Below, piece by piece: positions 33,990 to 45,254 of a stretch of 64,000 bases of DNA. The stretch covers positions 34,094,785-34,158,784 of the forward strand of contig OX243815.1 in assembly GCA_945859605.1 (NCBI GenBank). The letters are read 5' to 3'. Made by a program: the position numbers and the translations under genes. Each line of letters opens with the position of its first letter. Position 1 is the first letter of the stretch. This stretch comes from Lumbricus rubellus (Eukaryota > Annelida > Clitellata > Crassiclitellata > Lumbricidae). The notes under the pieces were generated by a model. It did not search any database. It was not told the DNA's origin and saw only the letters and a program-made list of their open reading frames with translations.

Positions 33990-35280
33990 TCCATACCTTG
34001 CACTGCTGTTCTTGTGTTGACCATCGAGGACTACTGCAATACGATGCAGCCTTGCGATCTGGCCTGGGCAGGGTTTTCAACCTCCCCTTATCGGTTGATG
34101 CATGGCTTCAGGCCTCCCTCCCCATCAAAAGGGGCGGACTGGCAATCCGATCGCTGACCTCGCATGGCACTACCCGCCTTTCTGACTTCAGTCGCAGGGA
34201 CCGATCTGCTCCAGTCCACCATGTTGAGAGACGCAGCCTCAGCAGACCAACAACGCAAGGCACTGATGACCAGATGGTGTGAGCCTAGTGCCATGCAGTG
34301 CCCAGAGGGGAATCTCACCCATAAACAATCAGCATAGGATCGACATGGTAGTCTCTTGCCTACAAAGCCAGGCTCCCCAATCCAACAAATCAGGCACGCC
34401 TTAAGGCCATATCAGCCCCACACTCGGGAGACTGGCTGCTGGCCATCCCCATTACTAGCTGTGGGCTTAAGCTTGATGAGGAATCGATCAGGGTGGTCCT
34501 GGTTCACGGCTGGGGTTCCACTTTGTGGGCCACATGGGTGCCCATGTGAGGCCCCGGTATAAATACCAACACCGGAGCCACGGGCTCTACTGCGTGAACA
34601 ATATCATCTTTCAGAGATTGATCTGTGTCGGCTATCCGTCTACAAAGAAGCCCTTGGGCCACTTGAGAACGGACAGCAGAAGACCTGATGGCCTTACCCT
34701 GATCCCATGGTGTGTCGGGCGATGCCTCATCTGTGATGCAACCGTGTTAGACACCCTGGTTGCTTACTACCTGCCAGACGCCTCGTAAACTGCTGGTGCT
34801 GCTGCAGAGCGGGCATCGACTCGAAAGATCGACAAATACACAGAGCTGTCGTCTACATACCATTTCACCTCTTTGGGTGAAATGGTATGTAGACGACTTT
34901 GAAACCCTGGGCCCAATCAACAACGAAGGCCTGACGTTCCTGTCCGATTTGGGTCAAAAGCTCTGCACGGTTTTTATCCCGTTGGCTCTGGTAACGCTTG
35001 GCCCCATTAATACCGCAGGCCTCAATTTTATTTCGGACCTGGGTCGCCATCTCACGTTAGCTACAGGCGAACCAAGAGAGACAAGCTACTTTTTTCAAAG
35101 AATCTCAATCACATTACAGCGCTTCAACGCCGTAGCTTTTAGGGGCACCTTCATCAGACCCATGCCCTATATGGATGAGGTGTAATAATTCCAAAATAAA
35201 TACATTACTTTTATAAATTGTAAGTCCCTGAGGGAACAAAGTACTTCAGGGCAATAAAAAATAATAATAAACAGAATAAA
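33990..35280 (+). pseudogene. LINE C-terminal region with hairpin and internal duplication
   Basis: It reads LPIKRGGLAIRSL, SMQCPEGN-like sequence, RPDGLTLIPWCVGRCLICDA-TVLDTLVAYYL, LGPINNEGLTFLSDLGQK, SITLQRFNAVAFRGTF and a stop after DEV at 35185, then an AATAAT-rich 3' tail. This resembles a LINE C-terminus common in marine animals (RRPDGxSLIPWxxGRxLxWD). It carries a 21-bp perfect hairpin at 34848-34897 and two diverged copies of the LGPINxxGLxFxSDLG segment. Confidence 0.65.
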
Positions 35281-35374
35281 AACCAGAATATGATTAGTGC
35301 CTTTCCAGACTTTGATTTTTATGCTAGGTGGTAGTGAAGTCCCTGAAAGGGAAAAAATAATAATGATAAAGAAA

Positions 35375-35545
35375 CATTCTTCCAGATATCTGTCACAGTC
35401 CAGCGATTCAACACATAGCGTGCCTGGGCACGACGAGGTCGTAGAACTGTGTTTTTGGAGGAACGTAACAACAACAGCAATAATAATAATAATAATAGTA
35501 ACAATAATAATGATATTAACGATAACTCCAGAACAACACAGCTTC
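35375..35545 (+). pseudogene. Second 3' end of the same LINE family
   Basis: It reads SRYLSQSSDSTHSVPGHDEV, a shortened form of the SITLQRFNxxx...MPYMDEV ending of the copy just upstream, followed by an (AAT)n tail. Confidence 0.5.
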
Positions 35546-35651
35546 TAGTATTGTTTTTAAAGCCTGAGAGTGAGAGATCATTTATACCCTAAAAAATATA
35601 ATAATAATAATCTTTTATTTTCAAACTGACACAATACAGTATGATTACATT

Positions 35652-38600
35652 CGTCGTCGTCGGTGCCTTATTCGATACTCCGAACGTTGGCGGCATCATG
35701 GACAATTCTTCTCCAGAGATCTTTCTGCTGTGCTGCTCGTACCACCTGCTCCATCGACAATCCCGTCCATTCCTTCACATCGTCCATCCACATTCTTCTT
35801 GGTCGTCCTCTTGACCTCTTCCCCTTGCTCCCTCAGTTTCACCGGTTATCACATCTTTTTCGAGGCAGTTTGATGTTTTCTCACTATATGGCCGAAATAC
35901 TGCAACTTCCTTTTGACAATTGCACTCCAGAGTTGTTCTCCACCCACTTCTCTCAGTACCTCCTCGTTCCTCTTCTTCGCTGTCCATGGTATTCTCAGCA
36001 TTCTTCTGTATGATGTTGTTTCAAAGGACTTTAATCTTTTCTGTTCGCTCTTTCTATATGTCCAAGCTTCTGCCCCGTATGTTGCTATTGGCCATACCAG
36101 TGCTCTCAACAATCTAAGCTTTGTCTGTGTGGTGATTCCTTTGTTTTTTCATATAGTGCCCAATCCGGATAGTACTTTTTTCGCCATTCCCACGCGTGTT
36201 CTAATATCCTCCTCACTTCCACCATCTGCCGTGATTGTAGCCCCCAAGTATTGTATATGTTCTATCTGCTGCAACACGTTTCCTTCTATGTAGATGTTCA
36301 GTGTCGTCGTGTCGGTAGCCATGACCTTTGTCTTCCCCTGATTTATTATTAATCCGTATTTACGACCAGCTCCTATCAGCCTCTGCACCAGGTCCTGCAG
36401 TTCCTCCGGTGTCTCCACGATTAGCACTATATTGTCTGCATACCTTAAGTTCGTGACTTTCCTCCCTCCTATTTTATAGCCTCCTTTGTATGTTTCTAGA
36501 GCGTATCTCATTGCCATCTCTGCGACGATATTGAACAAATATGGAGATAATACACATCCCTGCCTCGCTCCTTTACCAATTTTAAACCATTCTGATAACC
36601 AACCTGCAATCCTCACTGCCGCTCTCTGCCCTTTGTACATCCTGTTTATTATATTTACCAGGTGTGGGGGAAAACCCATCTCCAACATAGTAATCCATAG
36701 TCGTCCGTGTTTAATACAGTCAAAAGACTTGTGGAAGTCAACAAAACACATGTATAATGGTTGCTGATGCTGTCTTGCTTTCTGCATTATAATTCTTAAA
36801 TTCGTGATTTGATCCCGCGTTCCTCTTCCAGGTCTGAAGCCCGCCTGCTCTACCGCTATTTCATCTTCTATTTTTGTCTGTATCCTGCCAAGTATGATCT
36901 TTAGAAGTACTTTACTCGCATGTGAGATAAGTGCTATTGTTCTGTAGTTAGAGCATTCTTTTCTGTCTCCTTTCTTTGGTATGGTAATGAATATTGACTC
37001 CATTCATTCCTAAGGCCATTCTCCTGTCGTCCAAACCCTCGTGCAGATTTCATGCATTCTTTCCGCTATTGCATCACCACCTTCTTTTAACATCTCCGCT
37101 GTTATTCCGTCTGAACCTGCTGTCTTTCCTTTTGCTATCTTACCCATTGCCCAGTCTATTTCCGATCTTAGGGGAGGCGGTTCCTGTTCTATTACCTCAC
37201 TCCCCTCACGGTTAGCCTCCACCTGTTCCTCTTGATCTTGTTCATCAAACAATTCTTCGCAGTATTCCTTCCATCTTCCCAACACATGATCTTTTTCCGT
37301 CAGTAGTTGTCCTTCTTTGTCCCTGATCACCGTCAGCGGTGCTGTGAACTTTCCTGTTAGTGTCTTCACCGCTTCAAAAAGTTCTTTCATATTATGTCTC
37401 TTGTTTTCTTCTTCAATCTTACTACACGTCTCGTTAATACTTCTGTTCTTATCCTGACGGATCAGTTTTTGTACTTTCCTCTTCAAGTTGTTGTACTCTG
37501 TTTTGTCTTCCAACTTTTTGCATTCTCTTTTCTCTTCGACCCTTTCTAATGTTTCCTTCGAAATCCATGTTGATCCTTTTTTGTTCTTTCCTTTTGGTAG
37601 TTTTGTCTCAGCTGACTCCAGTATTATTGTCCTCATTTCTCTCCACATGTCATCTGGAACTCTGTCTTCTGTAACTGCTTGCAGCGCTTGAAACCTGTTC
37701 TTTATCTCTACTCTATATTCCGTGTTATCTCCAGACATGTCAAAACGTGTGGCTCTGTTCGCCTTCTTCATCCGCTTCAGCTTGATCTGTATACTGGCCA
37801 TCAGTAGCTGATGGTCGCTATCGCAGTCCGCTCCTGGCATTGTCTTACAGTTGTTCATTGAAGATAGCCATCACGATCTTATCAATATGTAGTCGATCTG
37901 ATTCCTAGCTCTGTCCCCCGGTGAAGTCCAGGTGTATCGTCTTCTTTTGTGATGCCGAAACCGTGTGTTCCCAATTACCAAGTCTTTTTCTTTGCAGAAG
38001 TCTACCAGGTCTTGACCTGCTTCATTTCTAGTTCCCAGACCAAACTTTCCCATTACGTCACTATCCTTGTTTCCTTCTCCGATCTTTGCGTTGAAATCTC
38101 CTTGCACAATCAACATATCCGTTTTTGGTACTTTGTCTATTAATTCTGATAGTTGTTCATAAAATTCCTCCCTCATTTCTTGTTCATCTTCTGCCGTTGG
38201 TGCGTACACCTGTATGATTGTTGTGTTCACCGGCACTGATCTTAATCTAACCGAGATCATTCTATCGTTGACAGGATTATAGCCCAGCATAATTCCTGCG
38301 ACCCTTTTATTCATCCATATTGCCACTCCTCTGATGTGTTTGCTGTCCTGGCCCGAGTATATCATCGTGTTTCCATTGGATGTTGTAAATTGTCCCTGTC
38401 CTGTCCATCGCACCTCCGCCAATCCCACCACGTCCAACTCCAGTCTCATTAGTTCTCTTTCAACCAGATATAACTTTCCTTGTTGATATAAGCTTCGTAC
38501 ATTCCACGTGGCACATTTTGTTACCTTCCTCAGCTGTATCCTGCAATCCCCGTTCTTGGCCGTGCTTCCCCCCCCCCCAGTAGCTCTGAGGTTGACAGAC

Positions 38601-39158
38601 CTGGGGGTCTCACCCGTCGATTCTCCGCCAGTAGCCAAAGAGGTACCAGTCAGCCTGGCTGGCCCACCAGCTGGCCCCCATCGCTTTTCTTTTGAAGTTC
38701 TGTCCATAATGCTATCATGGGGAAGTTAGGATGGTAGAGACCCCACTTCTTTCCATCCCGCAGTGCTGAACCGTTTTATTGGGTTGTACCCTTTGCGCTT
38801 CTTAGCTCACTTCTGTCGGCACCGTTGATCAGTTCTTCCGACCTTCCGCCACCGCCAGATAAACCTTCCGCTGCTGCCCGGTTGGTTGACAGGTGTCTCC
38901 CGGAGAATACTAGCCGAGCCCTGCCGGCCCCGGTTTGTGGTCGGAGTTTTCCTTCTCCTAGTTGGTTTTGTCTTAAAAGACTACGCGGGCACCAACTGCC
39001 CCGGTTTTAGGTCAGAGTTTTCCTTCTCCTAGGTACATTTGGTCCGTGGCGCCTTATTCCGTATTATTCGGCGCAACCCCCCAAGGTTGCCCTTGAAGGG
39101 CTTCCTCCATCCGCCACCCGGAGGACGTGCCTCTACGCCATTGTACCCTAGCGCGAGG
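35652..39158 (-). pseudogene. Near full-length RTE-like LINE, 3.5 kb, with 11-bp TSD
   Basis: Flanked by ATGATTACATT at 35641-35651 and 39159-39169. A 5' leader (39158-38708) contains a ~35-bp direct repeat around TTTTCCTTCTCCTAG. The ORF starts at 38707. Endonuclease: TKCATWNVRSLYQQGKL, GLAEVRWTGQGQF, QGDFNAKIGEG, YTWTSPGDRARNQIDYIL. Reverse transcriptase: SDGITAEMLKEGGDAIAERM, NYRTIALISHASKVLLK, CFVDFHKSFDCIKHG, GARQGCVLSPYLFNIVAEMA, YADN at the catalytic site (YADD expected). The frame is continuous from 38707 to ~35870 apart from four stops (near 37870, two near 37005, one near 36148), then one frameshift. The 3' end is GACGACGACG. Confidence 0.9.
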
Positions 39159-39226
39159 ATGATTACATTAAACAATCTTAATTAGCATCTATCTTAACTA
39201 CTAACAGAACAGACAGCCTGCAATAT

Positions 39227-39507
39227 AATGAGTCTCAGGTAGCAGGTGCAGCTCCTGGGGAGCCCATTTCAGACCACTGGGCCCACCATGGAAAAGGGAC
39301 GATTCTGTATAGTTGCAGTTCATGCAAATAGACCCAAGAGCACCCTTTCTGTGTAGAGTGGTTGGGCGAAAGGCTTGGATAGTGGATACCCAAGGAGCAA
39401 CAAAGCTCTTGCAGGTAGTCGAGGTGATGCCCAACTGACATTGCCAACAAGCGCAGTGATCCTGTGCTCAATGCGCTGCTAGTGTAAATGAGTCTCAGGT
39501 AGCAGGT
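39227..39507. repeat. 239-bp segment between 21-bp direct repeats
   Basis: AATGAGTCTCAGGTAGCAGG(T) occurs at 39227-39247 and 39487-39507, perfect over 21 bp. The segment between is unrecognised. A long target-site duplication or a local duplication would both fit. Confidence 0.6.
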
Positions 39508-39569
39508 AACCAGCATATTGTTGGAGACATGAAAAAATTTAGACACACTGCAAAGCGTACGACTCTTAA

Positions 39570-40637
39570 CACTTTGACTGCGAGGTACGAGTTAACTCCT
39601 ACTTCAGATATACAGGGACTTTAGGAGTCGTGCTGGCAATCATTGCTACCTTTGGTAATGAGAGATCAGATTCTGAGCTTCGCCTGGCTTGTCGATGGTT
39701 TTCGACAGGGCTGACTCACGTCATATAACGATGAGGATTCCTCATGTCAAATTTAGGCTGGGCTGTCGCGTGTCATGCTCTCCGGCAGTTCGAGCGTAGG
39801 CCTACGGTACCCACTCTGACCTCGAGTTTTATTATAGGGCAGGTGGAGACGTCTGTTGCAGCTGTAAGTTCAGTCATTATTTTGGTAATTAGCGATGCCG
39901 TTTATTGTGATCTAGTTGTTTCAAAACCTAAGCCGCTGTTTATCTATACGTTTTTCGAAGTAAGCATTTTAGAAGTTAGGCTTTATGGCATCGCGAAAAG
40001 ATACACAGAGCTGATGAGGTTTTGAAACAACTAGATTTGTCGGACAATGAACAGTTTCACGCTAATGACAGTGATCCTAAAAGTGGCAGTCAACGTTGAT
40101 GACGTGGAGTAGGCCTACAGATCCGAATACTGCCACCCCTCTTTTCAACCAGATCATGACGTGTGGTAGATTTTAACTTACACCAAAATTCTGGCATTAT
40201 TGCAACAAGCCTAATGAAGAGTTGCCTGAAAAGCTGCATGACATTTGCAATATGCAAATTTCACGATTTCAAGCCATCCATAATAGGCCTACCCCCAGAA
40301 CGCGACGTTTCTATTGATGAGTCATTTATGCTGTGGCATCAGCGGCTGAAATTTTGAGCTTTTTAGTGAAGTTACTGTAAAGTATAGTACTAACTAACAT
40401 TTTCCTTGCATAATCATTATTTTATTTACATATCCAAAATTACTGTCTAATTATTGTCTTTAAATTTTGATACGTCTGCAGCCAAGGGCAACAAGTAATA
40501 AATAGTCCTTGCAATCAAGTTTTAAGATCAAGCTGGCCCGTGTGACGCCTGGGTAAAATTTACGATTGGACTGCCGGGGTTCAAATTTTCTATGGTGCCA
40601 CCGCGTACTGCAAAGAAATGGTCCCGCGGTCAATGTG
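39570..40637 (+). mobile_element. piggyBac deletion derivative with transposase relic
   Basis: Ends CACTTTGACTGCG and (reverse) CACATTGACCGCG, between TTAA at 39566-39569 and 40638-40641. An ATG at 39985 opens MASRKDTQS, then (after stops) LKQLDLSDNEQFHANDSD, an acidic N-terminus like piggyBac transposases. Further on is PPERDVSIDESFMLWHQRLK-F, matching the SIDExMxxFKGRLxF catalytic block of piggyBac. Most of the transposase is deleted and stops are present. Confidence 0.82.
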
Positions 40638-40641
40638 TTAA

Positions 40642-41002
40642 AGCTGTTTAGGGAATTGTGATTTTGAAACACAACTTTGAATCGACCATTTATTGATTCC
40701 TTGAGCGTCATGCTAATGCTACCATACAAGATTCCAGGCACTATAAAATTTCCAGAGTAGATTGAGTATTGAAAGCCTTCCTGTGGTTTGTGTATCTGTC
40801 TGGAATTGTTGCTAGTATCCTGAACATGAACTTTTGACTTGTTGAATATTTCCATATTTTTATTGCTAGAAGAGGGGCGCCTCTGATGAATTTATGGCTA
40901 AGCAACAGAAATTTGCTTGTACAGTTTAAGGTTTTTGCAACTTTTTTTCCGCAGAATTTGTAGTTCATGAAATTAAATAATTTCTGTTGATTTGTTTTGT
41001 AG
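40642..41002. other. Intron 5 end, nothing recognised
   Basis: AT-rich, ending in the pyrimidine tract of the exon 6 acceptor. Confidence 0.4.
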
Positions 41003-41077
41003 GTATACACCAAGAGGTGGCTCAAGCACTTGATCTGAATGCACTTAACATTGTGACAGTTTGTAGATCATTCAAAG
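41003..41077 (+). CDS. NWD-like STAND gene, exon 6 (pre-NACHT linker)
   Basis: A small exon of 75 bp: acceptor TTTGTTTTGTAG|GT, donor AAAG|GTAATT, residues about 249-273. It reads IHQEVAQALDLNALNIVTVC then RSFK. NWD proteins have an equivalent segment (xVxREVxxGLL... then FxR.I) just before the NACHT module. It is short, so identity rests mainly on open frame, phase agreement on both sides (2-base entry, 1-base exit) and motif order. Confidence 0.75.
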
Positions 41078-41743
41078 GTAATTAAACTATTGTGATGGTT
41101 GCTTGAGAAAACATGTATACACGGTGTTTTGAAAAACCGAACTTCTCCTATTCCTGCGATAATTTATGTAATAATTTGTACATTTTAATATGGCATGGAG
41201 AAGTTTCAGCTTAAAATTTAGGGTGACTCGTTAGGTCGAGAACGATTTTGAATGCAGACAAATACATGTTATACACAATATAATGTGGAAAGTTGTATAC
41301 TGGCGGATAGGTTGTTCAAATGAGAATGTTACGCAAAAAAATTAGTTCACTAGCTCACTTATTCAAATTTTAATGCCAATATCCGATGAGATAACTATCT
41401 GGAAATGGTGAGGGATTGGTAGAAAGAGGAGGCAGATGTTGGAGACGAGAGACGATATTGTAGAGGAATTGAAAATATGTTTTCTCCTTCCCTCTCCGCA
41501 TGCCAGCATCATATCTTTTTCCAGTCCATTTGAGCGCATAACGTGACCAGAGAAACCCAACTTTCTTCTTAGCACTGTTTGTTGTAACGACTCATTGTTT
41601 TCGATACCAATTTCTGTGCGCACCCACTCATTTGTCCTTTTTTTCTTTCCAAGATATTCTCTGCATCTTCCTCCAAATCCACATCTCACATGCGTTAATC
41701 TTTTTTTCATTTTCTTGGTCATTGTCCATGTCTCACAACCATA

Positions 41744-42749
41744 CAGGGTGGTCCAGCATAAATGAACCAACTTTGAATGCATATAACTCCGCCAATTTTT
41801 TGAATTTATCTATAGTTTATACGTCCAATTAGCCTAAAGATATTTCACCCTAGTATTCGCTCTGAAAAATTTGAACTTGTGCTAACTTAGGTGTAAATTA
41901 TATGCTCGGAACAGCGCTAGCTACCATATTTTGTGTCATTTGTGACGCAATCTATCGCCGTTGAAAGATGACGATAGCGTTTCGATCTTAATTTTACGAA
42001 CTGATAAGGGGTTTAAGTCGGTTGAAATGATTAACGAATTTTCTAACAGAGGATGGAATAAACAACACCTTGAATATTATTATCTGCTACGGAAAATTGA
42101 TAAAACAGGACTTTCTACTCGCAAACCATGGGAATCGGTGCGCACGGCGCTCGCATCCACTAACATTGCTCGTGTGTCCGAGTAAATTTGCAGTCAAGAC
42201 AATGACCAGGGCAGGCCCTACATGCAAATCTCTCAGGGAAATTCAGCGCAAAACAGGCAGTCTTAGAAGCACTGCATAGCGTATTGGAAAAGATGACATA
42301 GGCGTAAAGTTAAAGTAATTCGTCGACGAGAAGTCCAACGAGCTCTCCAACTCTTACGCAAAGAACGGCTGGCAGCGTGCAAGCGTCTGAAGCAGCGCAT
42401 GTCAGTGCACGGCTGTTGGCAAAATTGAAAGAACGTGGTTTTGCGACAAGAAGATATTCATGGTAGGGACCCTTCAAACACCCAGAATGATCGTGTCTAC
42501 TCGCATTTTAGTAAAAAATGATAGAATTTCCCGGGGAAACGGCGTCATTTTGCGTCAGTAATGACAAAAAATGGTAGCTAGCGCTGTTCCAAGTATATAA
42601 ATAAAACCTTAACTAGTATCAGTTCGACTTTTTTAGAGCTAATACTAGAGTGAAATACCTTTAATTTGATGCATTATGTATAAATAAATGTTACAGATTG
42701 GCGAAGTTATAAGCGTGCAAAGTTGGTTCATTTATGCTGGACCACCCTG
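41744..42749 (+). mobile_element. Long-TIR mariner derivative carrying a transposase N-terminal relic
   Basis: Between TA dinucleotides. Ends CAGGGTGGTCCAGCATAAAT in inverted copies of about 200 bp each; inner parts of both arms share GGAACAGCGCTAGCTACCAT. Inside (41990-42480): RTDKGFKSVEMINEFSNRGW, RKPWESVRTA, and (shifted) ARVSELVCSQDND, VIRRREVQRALQLLRKERLA-ACKRLKQRM and NTQNDRVY, the helix-turn-helix half and first catalytic region of a Tc1/mariner transposase. The DDE C-terminal half is missing. Confidence 0.82.
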
Positions 42750-43321
42750 TATAATACTGTTGGTATTATCAAAGCCCTCACCAGCCTTTTTTCGTGTCTA
42801 TACTCACGTGGTTATCCTTTCATATTTTTTCCAATCCATTCATTGCAGTTTTGCCTATCGCCAACCTACGCTTTATTTCCGTATCGCACTTGCCCTCTTT
42901 TTCTATTATAGATCCTAAAAACGTAAAGCTTGAAACCACCTCCAATTCCTGCCCGTCTATCACAAAATTTCCCTCCCCAACTGTTGTCATAATCTTTGTC
43001 TTCTCTATGTTGAAATAAAGACCAACCTTTTCGCTTTCTCTCTTTAGCCTTTTTATCAGTTATAACAAATATGCTTTTTTTCCTGCCAATAATGTAGTAT
43101 CATCTGCATATCTCAAGTTATTCAGTACTATTCCTGCTCTCCTTATTCCTTCCTTTCCCTCCTCCATTTCGGCCAGCCTCATTATCCTTTCTGTGCACAG
43201 GTTAAATGAGAGTGGAGACAAGATGCAACCCTGTCTCACTCCTTTCCTTATTTTAAATCTGTCTGTATCTCCAAATTCTGTTCTTATCACCGCCATCTGG
43301 TCTTCATACAGTCCTTTAAGT

Positions 43322-43749
43322 CAGAGGTTCTCAACCTTTTTTCGCACGCGACACACCTAAACTTGCAACCAAATTTCGCGACACACCATGCATGCAATCG
43401 TCATGTGAATATCGTTAAAAAATTAAATTAGGCCTAATTAAGCCACCTTACCATATATATTTGAAACTGCTACAAATTTTAATTAATTAATGTTGACACT
43501 GGATGCTTTCTATTTTCTAATTATTCTAACATTCAAAATTTTACTAATCTAAATTTACGATTGTAGTCGTTTTATGACTCTTCATTGATTGTTTGTCCTA
43601 ACAGTCAGGTCTAATGAGATTTTTGCTCCTGGATTTTCTTTTGATCATAGTAAGATGAGGATCCACAGTTTTTGTGAGTACAACAAGTATAGGGCCTATA
43701 GTATACGCCCTACTTACAACTTAGACTAACGAATGAAAATAGCCATATA
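43322..43749. mobile_element. hAT-like left end and body
   Basis: Begins CAGAGGTTCTCAACC, then CGCGACACACC phrases, typical of hAT MITEs. The next mariner-type element lies inside it or beside it; I could not find a convincing right end or TSD before 45255. Confidence 0.45.
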
Positions 43750-44822
43750 CAGGGTGTGCCATAAAAAAGTAACTCCGTACGGTTTTTGCCCATATCTTGG
43801 CCAGAAGTAAGAATTTCAAAATGAAATTTTACAGGCTTTTAGTGAGGTCACCCACCGTTTTTTGACGATTCAAAAACGCGATGCAACAAAAAGTTGCAAA
43901 AACCAATTTAACTATTCTGGCCAATAAGTTGGTCAGAAGTAAGAATATCGAAATGAAATTTCGCAGGCTTAAAGACAACGCATACCTACACAAGATGGCC
44001 AGATTTCATCAAAATGTTTTAAACAGAACAAAAGTTATGCCACATTCAGTGAGGCCCCCACCGTTTTTTGACGATTCAGAAGGGTAACGCAACAAAAAAG
44101 TAGCAGAAACACAATTTTATTAAGTCTCGTCTCAAATATTTGTTATCAAATATCCTTGATATTGCCAGATGATCATTATTATTGCTATATTGTCACTGAG
44201 AAGTCACTCAGCAAGATGACAATCAAATTGGTAAATAAGGAATCTGTCAGATTAATCAACAGGTCCATCAAGAACTTTGCAAAGAGACTCAAAAGAAGTG
44301 TTGGCACTGATGGTGGGCACATTGAACACAAGTTGTGAAGCACTGCCAAGTTCATTTGACAATAGTTATTTGAGCTGAGACTTAATAAATTCGTGTTTTA
44401 GTTACTTTTTGTTGCGTTTCGTTTTTGAATCGTCAAAAAGCGGTAGGTGGCCTCACTAAAAGTGGTATAACTTATGTTGTGTTTGAAATATTTTGATGCA
44501 ATCTGGCCATCATGTGTAAATATGAATTGTCTTTATGCCTGTAAATTGTAAAATTTCATTTCGCAATTTTTACTTCTGACCAAGATATCGGCAAAACATC
44601 TAGTTTTTGTTGCGTTTCGTTTTTAAATCGTCAAAAAACGGTGGGTGTCCTCACTAAAAGTGATATAACTTTTGTTCTGTTTGAAATATTGTGTTGAAAT
44701 TTGACCATCGTACGTAAATATGAATTGCCTTTAAGACTGCAAAGTTTCATTTAAAAATTCTTATATTTGGCCAAGATATAGGCAAAAAACCGTAGGGGGT
44801 TACTTTTTTATGGCCCACCTTG
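43750..44822 (+). mobile_element. Foldback mariner derivative with transposase C-terminal relic (copy 1)
   Basis: Between TA dinucleotides. Ends CAGGGTGTGCCATAAAAAAG and (reverse) CAAGGTGGGCCATAAAAAAG. Both arms contain repeated ~150-bp blocks (TTTTGACGATTCAAAAACG, GGCCAGATTTCATCAAAAT) in opposite orientation, so most of the element can fold. The centre reads LSKMTIKLVNKESVRLINRS, IKNFAKRLKRSVGTDGGHIE-H and a stop, the GGHxEH terminus of an IS630/mariner-type transposase. Related to 51651-52816. Confidence 0.82.
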
Positions 44823-44824
44823 TA

Positions 44825-45254
44825 GATCTATGAGTTATTTGAGTTTTAGATTTTAAAAAGCATAAATTTTCCATAGTCCAAGCCACTAGCTCTGATAGCT
44901 CAAGGCAAAACAAGAAAACATGGGACAAAACATAAAGGTAGCTTAACAATATAGGCCTACCGAAACTAAACACCCATCAAAACCCCGAATAATTGTAACG
45001 GAAATTGGAAAGCGCATGCCTACAGTAATTTGTTTGTCAAAAAACGGGCCAATTGGACTTCTGGGTCCTTGCATGGATCTTGTGCACCTTCCTTATCATA
45101 TAATATACCTTATTATGGTAAATTGTCACGCTCTGAATACGCAAACAACCTTTCTGAGTCATCAGTTTTAGAATCGCTTTTTTGTTTCTTCGAGATAATT
45201 TTCCACATTATTTTCGAAGTTTAGCCTACAGCAATGGGTAAAATTTTAATCTGT
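44825..45254. other. Between insertions in intron 6, nothing recognised
   Basis: It may be the right part of the hAT-like insertion that began at 43322. Confidence 0.3.
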
